A stretch of 64,000 nucleotides of DNA from Cyprinodon diabolis (taxonomy: Eukaryota > Chordata > Actinopteri > Cyprinodontiformes > Cyprinodontidae): assembly GCA_030533445.1 (NCBI GenBank), contig CM060064.1, forward strand, positions 45,627,787-45,691,786. The letters run 5' to 3'. The position numbers and the translations under genes were made by a program. How positions within the stretch are numbered: position 1 is the first letter of the stretch; every line of letters begins with the position of its first letter. The notes under the pieces are model-generated. The model searched no databases. It saw only the letters and a list, made by a program, of their open reading frames with translations, and was not told the origin of the DNA. This document shows positions 1-12,036 of the stretch, piece after piece.

Positions 1-1000
1 GTCATTCAGTCTCTGGCAGGTAAAGAAAATGTGGAGCTTTATTCCAGCGATGATCCTTTAACATCTCTTGCAGTGTGAGCCCAATTATAATGACATCAGC
101 AGGATTATTCAGTGAGTCAACATACTTCCATTGATCAGCATTTGTGGGTTTCTGAATTTCTGCAATGCATGTCCTAACAAACACTTTGTAACGGCAGGAT
201 TCGGATTTTATCAAGTACAGCACACTGGTGGAGTCTCATTCATTCTTGCTAGCTGTGCACCTTTCAAAGCTGCACTGAGCTCAGGGCATGGTATAGGCAG
301 CTGCTTACGGCATGCAACTCTTGATCTGGCAAACACGAACGTGACATGTTCATGTTGAGTGTCATCTGCATTTAAGCTACTGACCCGTAAGCACACTTAG
401 AGGCATCACAGAAGATGTGTATCCGACGGTTTGCCATGTCAGTAATTACTGTTGTTGGAGCATAGGGATGAGGCAGATTTACCTGTTGCAGAATGGGAAT
501 CTCTTTACTCCAACTCAACCATTTCTCCAGGAGAATGGTAGGTTGGATTTTGTCATTCCGGCAAATACCAGACCTCCACATGTCCTGGATCAGTACTTTA
601 CATCTGGTGGTGAATGGGACAATGTTGCCCAAAGGGTCATAAAGTTTGGCAAGGACTCTGTAGACCTCTCGAAGGGTGGTGACTCAAGATTCCGCCCAGT
701 GATGCTTGTAGCTTAGCGAATAATTCAGACAGTCCCAGCATAGTTCAATTGCGGGCTCATTTAAGTTGTCACTGGCTTTGGAGAACCATAATTCACTGCT
801 AGCTGACTGTGTTTCAGGAAGTAGGTGTGCGACTACTTCAGAGAAAGACTGTTGCTGTTTTATCTTTAGTTTTTGAACTGCGTTGCTCTCTTTGAAGGGA
901 CAGATCCAAAGGAGATATGGAGAAGATGGCTGACTGGCCAGACGCTTTGCTTGAGCTTTCATCTGGAGCCATACAGCAAGGTCAGGCAGAATATGTGTAA
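1..1000 (-). mobile_element. BEL/Pao retrotransposon pol fragment (RT/RNase H region), decayed
   Basis: The minus strand reads as broken pieces of a BEL/Pao polyprotein. Around 632-372 there is an RNase H-like start with the peptide IHIFCDASKCAYGSVA, preceded by the connection segment (LLEKWLSWSKEIP). Around 223-2 the WKYVDSLNNPAD segment leads into LTLQEMLKDHRW, the usual run after RNase H in Pao elements. The pieces lie in different frames with stops, so the element is dead. The fragment continues past the left window edge. It pairs with the gag remnant at 1705-2364 in the same orientation. Clade assignment rests on recognising these conserved peptides, not on a search. Confidence 0.8.
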
Positions 1001-1704
1001 TGGGTCCCTCTAAAGTCCTCGCTATACCAACAAGGGACTAAACTGATAGGGAAAAAGAGTTGAAAGCTTCTGCATCTCCAGGCCTGATGGCTTGTGAGTT
1101 GAATATTGCTTCTAATTCACTTTGAACCAGCTGTCTAGGCTGGCCAAAATCGGTCCTGTAGAGCTCCTATTGCAGCTGTTTAGGGTGCCGGTACATACAT
1201 GTAGGATCTGGCCTGCTGTAGAGCGCTTGGGAGCTTTAGTTGACTCAGAGGAATTTAATATTTATAGTGCTCACTAAGATGAGGATGGCTGTTTATCAGG
1301 TTGTCAAGTGTCATCTTCAGGAATGCAAAAGCACTTTCCTGGCCACTCTTAAAGATAAGGCAAGGCAATCAGTCTCCATGCCTGGGTAGACCCAGTGTGG
1401 TGCCCCAGTTACTCTGTTCAAAGCCTGTAAATTGTGGGGAGCAGATTGCATTGCTGCAAGTTGTGGAGCTGCTGTAACTATTTGGTGGTTAGCACTTTAC
1501 ACTAACATGGGGCATGATTGAACCTGACTGGAACACCTTGGTACTGAGACGGATGTATGTCTTAACAGTAGGTACTGTTATCCGTTTCATCTTAGCTCTA
1601 TGGTGGTGTTGAAGTTTAAACAAATGTGAAGATAACAGGTGCCACCTAACCCACGGATGGTCCGAGTGCTGGTGGTGGTGCTGATAGCAGGGTTGTGGTT
1701 TGTG

Positions 1705-2364
1705 CTAGGGTGGTAGTAATCTGAGATTCTGTTGCTCGATGCATATTACTGAACAAAGGCTGAAAAGATGATTGTTGAGCTGCAACTTATGGCACTGGAA
1801 ACTTAGAGAATGTGGCTGGGGTTGACTTGTAGACAATGCATGATCCTCTGCTTCAGGCAGGTAGGAATTTTCAAGAGTAGCAATACGAACTTCCTTCTCT
1901 AGCTCTTTCAGGCACCTGTGCCTTGCCATCTCTCTAGCCATTCTCTCTTTAGCTAAATGAGCTTCCTCTTGTAACCGCTGTCCCTCTCTGACTTGTGCAT
2001 CCAATGCTGCAGCTTCTGAGTCTGCTTTCCTTTGCTCTTCTATTTCCAGTTGTAGGTTAGCAAGCTCTAATACTTTGACCTGCACCTCCAGTGCAGCTGC
2101 ATGAATACTGGAAGTGTCTTTGAACAGGTTGAGTCTGAATGAGGACCACTGCGGGTGTGCAGATGCTGGGTAACTCCTTACACTCCTTGCTCTGATTGAC
2201 TTAGCCTGACATGATTGTTCTATAGGGCCTGAGAAGACATGAGCAACAGACTGTTGACAGGGAATGAGAGTGACGTCATATTGAGATAAATGCTGAGGTA
2301 GACGATGACCTATCTTGGGTCAGACTAATGGTTCCTGCTGCTGAACATTACGCACTGACTCCAT
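1705..2364 (-). pseudogene. BEL/Pao gag-like remnant with coiled coil
   Basis: On the minus strand an ATG at 2364 opens a frame that runs to 1705 with one early in-frame stop about 15 codons in. The middle is a charged coiled coil rich in Glu, Ala, Arg and Lys (LEIEEQRKADSEAAALD, then MAREMARHRCLKELEKEV), as in gag proteins of vertebrate BEL/Pao elements. It precedes the pol fragment at 1-1000 in the correct order. The stretch 1000-1705 is the same element but too decayed to read. A possible primer-binding/LTR junction lies near 2380-2400 but I could not define LTR ends. Confidence 0.6.
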
Positions 2365-2399
2365 AGTGTTGGGACAATCCTAATCCGGCTCAAAGGACC

Positions 2400-2947
2400 A
2401 GAATCAAATATGGATTAATGGTTCGGATTAGGATGGGAGCACTACAGATAGATTCCGGCCAGAGAATCCAAACAGCAGGTCATCAGATCCAGGGAATAAA
2501 CAGGTATTTATATGTGTGTGGTCTAAACAAAGAGATAAATGTAAAAATGCAATCACAATAATAAGTAAATAGCGACAACTATAACAGTAATACACAGCTA
2601 TAAATTACCCTGCTTATTGTCCATATTAACAAAAACACAGCACATCCACTAAACATAGGAATCTGCCATGCAATTAAAAGGGCATTCAATAGCTAACCTT
2701 TTAAGTCCACTGTTATATTTGTCAGGCTACATATAACAGTTCAAATAATGGATACCAGCACTCTGCATCTTGATACATGGAAAAATGTGACTAAACGATG
2801 TTGAATTAAGGTATATAGATATATATTTATATATGAATGTTTTAATCACCTCCGAGCTGCACCCGCATTCACTGTCCAGGCGCTGTTCACGTGATGGGGC
2901 GTTCAAGTGTTCCTTGGAAATCCTAACACTCGCTAATAGGCTTTAAG
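2400..2947. other. no gene recognised (possible BEL/Pao LTR/leader remains)
   Basis: AT-rich non-coding DNA. It may hold the 5' LTR of the minus-strand BEL/Pao remnant, but no TG...CA boundaries or target-site duplication are visible. The homology shared with the second MS4A copy begins at about 2948. Confidence 0.4.
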
Positions 2948-3155
2948 ACAGGTACACTGCTTTGCATAAAGAGAAATAAAAAGGAAACTAATTAAAGTTT
3001 AAACTGGTTATGTTCGTAGAAATGTTTAGCTAGGAATTAGCTTTTTTAGCTCTGTATTTTGTTTTATAAATTGTCTTTTGTTATTATCACTGAAGAGAAA
3101 TTATGCAAAGAGAGAGATTTCATTATAAATGTCTTTTTTTTTCTTTTGTCCACAG

Positions 3156-3269
3156 GCAATTCACATCATGATTGGGCTGCTTAATATCGGCCTTGGTACC
3201 ATCGTACACCTGACATACATATTTCCTTGGTTTCTGGGCTCCAGTTTCCCTTTCTGGATGGGATCTCTG
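3156..3269 (+). CDS. MS4A-like copy A, TM1/TM2 exon
   Basis: 114 bp, 38 codons, bounded by a polypyrimidine tract with CACAG acceptor and a GTAGG donor. It encodes [16 protein letters not shown], the MS4A TM1 signature, then a short loop ([12 protein letters not shown]) and the start of TM2. An almost identical but frameshifted exon sits at 10566-10666, and a diverged one at 33423-33518 on the other strand. Confidence 0.8.
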
Positions 3270-6200
3270 GTAGGCAAACTGGTTGATTTTACATTGTGAG
3301 CCTAAAGGCTGATTTATACTCAGAAACCAGGTCGTCTGCGTGTGTCGCAGTGAACGCAAACATGTCCCCGCCCCTGACACAGACAATTTGCTGCACCTCT
3401 CCAAAATTGTAGGTGAACACAGACAGTGCTGCAGACAGGAGGCCTCTGATTGGTCTAATCTCCATCCGCTCTACACTATGCATATTTCCTGTTTGGTACC
3501 TTACCAGTTTGTTTTGTTTGTATGACCACCTTTGTGGAAAACGACTCGTGAAGATGGACCAGCTAGAAGAGCGAGGTGCGTGAGAACCCTGGGACCCTTT
3601 TTCCACCTGGATTCCCACCCTTTTTTTTTTACCCGCATGTCCCTCCGTTGGCGCTGTTGTGTATTAATCTGCACTATTCATAAGAATAAAATAAAGTTAA
3701 TGTTTTATAAGTTTAAAGTTGTTTTCACAAATACTGTTATAAGAGCCATTCAAGGCCAAGAGGAGAAAAACAGAGCAATGAGTGTGTGTAACTGTTGCAC
3801 CTGGCCCTAGAGGAAGAAAGCACACTCATCTGCAGGAAAACGCAGGGTTGAGGCCCCTTAGTGATAGGAAAGCACCCTCATAAAAATGAAATATTTGACA
3901 TGTCAAGGTTGCCCAGCTCAGCAAAATTTGGCCATACAACTTGTGATAAATAGAGTTGTTATTTTCAAGGCACACTGTGCAGTACTGGTCCCAAAAAGGG
4001 TGATGCTTTGACTGGGACACAAGGGGGAACACTAGGCCAGACTGACATGGCTTGAAGTAGGGAAAGGATTAGTTTCAACATGTTTGTGATTGAACTGTCA
4101 TAAGTTTCTGATTTAAGTGCACCAGATGTCCTCATGGCCTGAGAGACTGCTCTCACAAGAATGTGATGTGGCTACGAATGTCATCGTGATTTGCAGATAA
4201 ATGATAATGTGACCTTTACCAAAGACTGTCGTTTAAATATATAAAAATATGTTCTGAAGGGGGTTTTCCATTGATAAGAAATGTATAAAAGGGAGCTGTT
4301 TTCACAAGTTGTTAGCTGATGCTCACCGGTGACCAGCTCAGTGTGAATGTGCTGTTTTTGGCAATAAAGACCCTGGACCTGGACTCAGCTGCCTCTGCCT
4401 GAATTTTTGGATCTTTGTTTGAGACTTTTTCTGCTTTTTAAGAACTTTGAATTTTACAAAACTTAGCTTCAATTTTAAGTCGTCAAGAAGACAATAATAG
4501 ACGACAGCGCACAAACTTGCCCCCACTTCCTCACCTCCTCGACTGTATCTAGACCCACAGCTAGTTCGTGATTGTCCCTCTTGCGTTGTGGCGTGGAATA
4601 ACATAGCCAAATCACGCTTCAATATTGGACATAAATCAAAAATATCTGCAACAAGCTCACTGCGACACACTGCTGTGGGAGCATAACCAGCCCTTTATGC
4701 TACGTACACACCTAACGCGCTTTAAGCAGCAGAAGCATCAGGTCTACATGCAAAGGATATGGGTGACGCGCATCAAAAGGTCCTGCAGCGCCTCATGAGC
4801 TTCTGAGCATCTAAAGGCTGGTGACGCACTTCACAAGCAGCAGCTTCTGGAGTTTTGAAAAATTTAACTTTTGTTGCTCGACGTGCAACATCAACAAATC
4901 AGAGGAGCTGATCTGGGAGTCGGCAGAGAGACAGACACAGCACTGCTGATGCAGAGTGCTATGATCACTCCTCTGAAACAGTTTATTAATGCCTAAATTA
5001 ACTGAAACTGTAGAAACCTGCTTTTAAAATATGTTTGTTTTTATTATCCTGGTGCCTGCATTTTTTTTACTACATACTTTAAAAAAAAAAACGCTAACAT
5101 CTACTTCCAGCCGCCGCCAACAGTAGGGGAAAACTGCCAAGAGGCGACCGGGGCCTTAGGCAGCTGCTGCCGAGGATTTCCAGTGACAGCGCACCGCCAG
5201 TATGTGGGGGTCTGAGGGGTTTTGACAGAGAAACAATATTTGAAGGCGGGATTGGTAATCTGGATGAACTGAGTACACCAAGCTGCCCAGATGCATCAAG
5301 AAGCGCTGCTCCTGCTCCCCTAAATGCGCTGCAGGACCTTTTGATGCCCCTCGATTTGCATCAACCATTGACTTTGCATTTAAAACGGTTGCTTCTGCTG
5401 CTCAAAGCATGATTGATTTTTAACAAAGCATTAGATAGAATCTATAGGATGCATGAAAAGAGAAGAAAGATGGACTAATCCGGAGGATATATTAGGGGCG
5501 GTATGATCAGGGGCTGATAGAATCAGAATGCATAAAACATTCAAAATGCTGTGGAGAGTGGTTTCTTTGTGAGTATGTGACCTTTTGGCAGGATACACAT
5601 TAAAAAGCTCAACACAGGGAACAAAATGATGATGTAATTTCCTTCTCACAGCTATGAGAGCAAGAAAATGTTTTTCTTTTGGTGGAATTTGGAGAAGCTT
5701 AAGGCAGAATTCAGCTTCTATGATTTAATCTGTGGGTCAATCTCTCATTGAAGACTATTTGCTTCTCAATTCCAGTAATCAACCATTGTGCCCCATAACG
5801 TGTTTCTCCTACATGATTTTTTGTTTTATTATCTATGTAAAGTATTTAGGTTGTTTAAATTTTCCTTTGTATAATTTTTTCCAGTTCATTGTGTTCGGGA
5901 TCGTGTGCCTTCTGTCTGAGAAGTATCCGAGTCCATGCCTGGTGAGTGATTCGATGAACACTTTCCTTTCTTCAGCTCTTCTTCTTTGATTTCCTTACAT
6001 AAATACATTATTGGGTTTTTGTACATAAAGTGATTCATTGTATCTTTCAGATCGTCCTCAATGTGATTTTTAACATTGCTGGAGCTGCTACAGCCATTGC
6101 TGCCATTGTGCTCTACTGCATATATGAGGGAAAAGTTTACGTCTGGAATTTCTGTGGGGAGAATGATTACTACAACAACTACCGGCGATATGAAACCACA

Positions 6201-9200
6201 GCATCAAGCCCAGGCTCTGAATACATCAAGCAAAGATGCCTCGAGAATAAAGCTCTGTACACAGTAAGACAGAAATTTTGCTTCGGGACTAATTGATTGT
6301 GACCTCGGTTTGAAAACTGTGGGAATCAGTGATTTCTACATTTCTGTTCTTTTATGTACCATTTTAAACCGTTAAAGTCCTTATCCAGTTAGAATTCTTT
6401 GTCAAAATAAAATCAAAATCAGAGTCAAATTTCCTTTGTAAGCAGGAAATTTTAAACATTTACAGAAAAAATAGGATTACAACACACCCAAGACCCTCTA
6501 AAATACATTTAATTACTTCACTATTTTTTATACATATAAAGAAGAGATGCAAGTTATTGATTAATTAATTAATTTAAATGTAGGAGCCAATTATCCTTTT
6601 GTGTTTGTCGCCACCAGGGGGCGTATTTAATTTTGAGTTCTGAGTGTTTGATGAGGGGATGGATTATTTAAGGTCAACCATCAATTCTGTTCAGGTGTGG
6701 TTAATAGGCTGAGGCAAACAGTTTTCTACTATGCTTGGTTGGATTTATGTCGAATTTATGTGGATCTTGAAGGAAACAGTAAGATAATGGACTTTGTGCT
6801 GAAAATAAATGACTTTGTTTTATGTTAAACGGAAGATCGGCATTCTAAATCTTAATTGAGCGCACGTAAAACCAATGCCAATGCCAATGCCAACAGAAAC
6901 CACCAGTAGCCTAAAATATAGGATTTTAGCCGCTACATTAAAGCTGACTGACCTTATTGATTTAACAGTCAACTGATAAGTGGCCATTTTCCTAAAAACT
7001 GAGTTTTCTCTTGTTTCAAGAGGATATTCTGGAAACATGAAGGGCTTCATATTTTTTACTATATATTAAACTATATATATCATTTTATTTTAACAATTTA
7101 TTGTTCCAGCTGTATTAAAGACTGAATTACCAAAACTGTTTTGTTACATATAAAATATATAAAAACAGGAACCTATTAGTTATTGTTGCGCTAATGCCAT
7201 TTTTTGGTCCCCGATACCTGGATGTTCGGTATCAGCTGATACCGACACTGTTTGAAATTGATGTGTGTGTATAAATGAAGAACTGCATCCTACTTGGATG
7301 TAAAATAATTACCATCATGGCTTTGTCAAGCTGCTGCCTACCTTTGTGAAGCAGGAAAAATAAAATACATATACAAAAAAAACTAATACAAAGTGAACCC
7401 AGTAGAACTTTTTTATATCCTACCTGGAATGGGTGACAATAGTTGAATAAACTTTTGGCTCTCAAAATTGTATCGTTCCCCTATTTGTCGGTACTCCCCG
7501 ATACCGATACCACCATTTTAGTGCTGGATTGGGGCCCCGTCCAATACTGGTATCGGTATTGGTGCAACACTACTATTAGGTTGGTGGATTAAAAGATTAA
7601 GATATCATGGCCAATGTAAAAAGAAGAAAAACTAATATTAAGATAAGATAGACTTTATTGATCTCACAGTGGAGAAATTCACTTGTCACATCAGCTCAAC
7701 AGTCAAAAGAAGGTGCCAAAGGGAGGAAAATGTGCATATATGCATATATAACAGGTTATTGCATAGGGTATGAAATAGTAATTGAACATTAGATATTACC
7801 ATGTTATTGCGGTTGTAGTGTGGCATTGTATAGTCTGCTGGCAGCAGGGATGAATTACCTGTGGTAGTGCTTCTTTTTACAAACAGGGTATAAAATTCTT
7901 TCACTGAATGAGCTGGTCAGCTCCTCTACAGTCTGGTGCAGAGGGTGGAAGGTGTTCTCCATGATGGATGTAAGCTTGGACAGCACCCTCCTCTAAGCCA
8001 CTTCCTCCTTAGCAGATAGGGTATGTCACTTTGACATGCTGTCAAACTGTTTTTACTTTGTTTCAAAGAAGGAGATGCTAATAGAGAACTAGCCGTGCCG
8101 TTAGCATCTCATTTAAAAAGGTGGTTCTGGTTGCTCTTTGAAATACCGGTGTTGGTACTGGATCTGCTCGGGCCCTGTGCCTACCAGCGACGCGAAGCGT
8201 CGAGGTGGTGGCAGTCCACTGCTCAAGTACTCCTCTGGTGATGACCCAACGAGCCGCAGGTGTGGGGGGAAAACCGGAAGAGACCCTCCAGGCCAAACAG
8301 GGGAAAGGGCATCTTCTAGTGGGTAGGAGGAGGAACTAAAAAGAAAACAGAAAAACATTCTCCACAAACAAAGCCCTAACACTAATACGTTATTATTGGA
8401 TTACTGACACTAATACAGGAACCACTGAAAGTGATTCTTATTAGTTTTCTTTTTTTACAATTGACAAAACAGCTAAACAATTCAGACCTTCTAGGAGGCT
8501 GTAGATTCAATAAAAACTTACCACGACACAAGACAGCACTTCTGTGGATGTTTTGATTTTGGCAGATGTGATGTAAATTAAGTTTTTAAACATATTCAAT
8601 GGACCAAAGCAAGAATAAATTAAGAAGATAAGTAATAATAAAATAAGAACATCCCTCTGGTTCCTCTTCTATCAATCCTGGATAACTGAGCTGTTCTGCA
8701 CATCCTCTCTGAATGCGGTTGGTCTTTTCTTGGGTGGCTGATCTTTTGAAAAATTTAATGGTTCTTTTTGAAGACCTATTAGTTTGTGAGGAATATCTGA
8801 AAACTTTTAGTTTATTTTATTGTTGGTTTAATTAGTCCTAAAATCCAGATTATCAAATTAAACTGAGCAATAATGATTTAACTTTTGAGCAAATCATAGA
8901 CTAAAACAGAGACTACATCAGCAGGCTAAACTAGAGCAAACAAGAAGTAAAGCTCAGTTAAAAAAAGCACTAGGTATAGAGAAAAAAAACCTTTTGATTT
9001 GATCCTACACTTCAGTCTCCACAGTGATAAATTTAAGCTAAGTGCTGTATATTGTTATTTACTCAAGTGCTAGACTGCTTAAAATCTTCATTAATTGACA
9101 AAGGGAACTATCTTAGTCCAGATAAAATAAAAAAAATAAAAAAGGATAAAAAGATCAAATTAAAATGACATACCTCGTAATAACTGCTCAGAAATCCCGG

Positions 9201-11958
9201 TGTTTTTTCAATATCTGGCGCGAATCCCTCACCTCTGCTGCTCTCAGCACAGTGAACAGGTGGGCTGGTGCAAAAATACAGACTGGATCTGAACTTGGCA
9301 TGTCTTAGTGTTATTTAAAACTGGTAGTTGGTTCCACAGGAGAGCAGCCTGATAACTGATAACAGCAACCTTAAAAGCCTTAGGTACATATCCCTGTAAC
9401 AGCGATATTTTCTCTCCAGTTTCCTAGCATTTTGCTTCAAAGTGCACAGCTCTGCATTAAACCAAGGAGCAAGCTTTCTATTTTTAATGGTTTTCATTTC
9501 CAAAGGAGCTGCGTTGTCTAAGGCAGTACGCAGAGAACTAGCAACCCCATCAACAAAATCATCAACCTGTGAAGGGGAATAAGCTATGCTTTTGCACTCT
9601 GCAGCACTGCTCAGCGACACAGAGGAGAGAGAAAGTGAAGCAGATTCTTTAAAAGTCTATAACTGCACTATCTGATAAAGATCTACTAAAATTGAACCTT
9701 CTTTTGGGCGAGGAGAACTCAGTTAAAGTAATCCTGAAGGTTATTAGAAAGTGGTCAGAGAGGACAGGGTTGTGACTACCAGTTTTAGTACCAGTTTTAG
9801 TCCGTGAGGCAGACACCCTGTCTACTTTTAGGACTAGGCTTAAAAGTAGGAGAGGAGCCTGATAAATAAAAGATCTGCCTCCCATTCTACTTTTAGAAAT
9901 TCTAGGAACCACTAGTAAACCTGCAGATTGAGAGTGAAGTGCTCTGTTAGGAACATAAGGAACAATCAGATCTCTGATATCAGATGGAGCTTGGTAATTT
10001 AAGGCTTTATATGTGAGAAGGAGGATTTTAAATTCTATTCTGGATTCAACAGGAAGCCAATGAAGAGAAGCCAGGATAGGAGAGATATGATCTCTCTTTT
10101 TCATTTTCATCAGAACTCTGGCTGTAGCATTTTGGATCGCTGAAGGCCGGACTAGTTTCTCAGCATCACCCCTGGACAGGAGATTTCTAATTTTTACAAT
10201 ATTCCGCTACTATTGACCCAATATGTTCATATCAGTGCAGTGCATCCTTTCAAACGGCTTTGGTATTGATACATGAAATCAGTATTGCATCTGAATACAG
10301 CGTTTGACTCTAGGTACTTTTCAGAGTATACATATTTTGACAACCCTCCTCCGTATACAGGTACACTGCTATGCATAAAGAAAAATAAAAAAATAAACTA
10401 ACAAAAGTTTCAACTGGATTTGTTCTTAGAAATGTTTTACCACAAATTTGCTTTTTTAGCTGTTTTATTTTATAGAATGTCTTTTTTGTTATTGTTACCA
10501 AAGATACATTATGCAAGGACAGTTACTTTATTATAAATATCTCTTTTTTCTTTTTTTGTCCACAGGCAATTCAGATCTCCTGGTTAATATTGTCCTCGGC
10601 ACCATCGTGAGACTGGCATACGTTTCTCCTTGGTATCTGGATTCCTATTACCCTATTGGATCTCTGGTGAGCAAACTGATGAATTTCAGATTGTGAGCCT
10701 TATGCTACGTTCAAACCTATCGCGCTTTAAGCAGCAGAAGCATCAGTATACGGCCGACGCACATCAAGGCGCATCAAAGGTCCTGCAGCGACTCTAGAGC
10801 CGCAGGAGCAGTGCATCATGAGCATGTGATGTGATGCTCAATTCGCCACATGAACCAATCAGAGAAGCTGATCTGGAAGCAGGCAGGGAGACAGACACAG
10901 CACTGCTGATCCAGAGCGCTATGATCACTCCTCTGAAACAGTTTATTAACGCCTAAATTAACTTAAAATGTCAAAACCTGCCTTTATTTTTCTGCTGTAT
11001 TCAGTTTGTACCACACAATGTACACAATTGCACAATGTAGGGTCCTTCACACCTCGGAGCTGCCCAATTTTCCCTTTGATGATTTTAATCAGCACTCAGT
11101 CTCCAGCTTCAGGCCTTCCTGTGGAAAAAACAAAAGGAGCTCTGGGCAGATTACATGTTCTTTGAACAGTTCTGTATCTGAACAGCTTCAGAATTCACTT
11201 AGTTAATGGGTCAATGTTCTTTTTCTTTCTCTGCCCATGGTGGTCCTTCCCATAAGGGTAGAACAAAAGGTCTCCCATTCACTATTTTAAAAGGGGTCAA
11301 AGCATCAGATATGGCAGTAATCCTCATGAGTAGTTTTACTACTCCTGTTTCTGCCATGAATTTTCTCAATCTGTTCTTAACCTCTATTAGCTCGTTCCAC
11401 CTATCCTGCACTCTGTGGATTGTAGGAACAGTGATGTTTTAAGGCTATGTTTAAATGTTTAGACAGTCAGTGATACCACTTCATTCACAAAATGTGTTCC
11501 ATTATCACTTTGTAAGATTTTTTGGATACCATGCTCAGATATGATATGTTTACACAACGCTTTTGCTACTATCAGAGCATTTGCATGTTTTGTGGAAACA
11601 ATTTCTACCCATTTAGAAAAAATGTTCACTACGACTAGGCAGTACTTGTACTGTCCACTTGGGGTCAGCTCAATGCTACTTACTTCAACTGGAGCTGTAC
11701 CTCTTGACACCTGTCCTCACTTAGTTATCTGATTTCCTTGTGATTTGTATTTACAACATGTGAGACATGCCAAAATTTTAAAATAAGTAGTAGTTACACA
11801 CTTGTGTGTGTATGTTAGTATACTATATTCATCATAACTCCCCCCTGTTTGAGACATGATAATTTCATGGATCAAAATAGCTGCTGGTTTTAATCAGAAT
11901 CAGAAATACTTTAATAATTCCAGAGGGAATATACTTTTGTTACACGCTTCGGTTACAG

Positions 11959-12036
<78 letters not shown>

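Noticed and set aside
6574..6942. piggyBac-type insertion at TTAA
   Set aside because: The flanks share TTAAA and the element has TG...CA ends and a poly(A) signal, which fits a solo LTR with a 5-bp duplication better.
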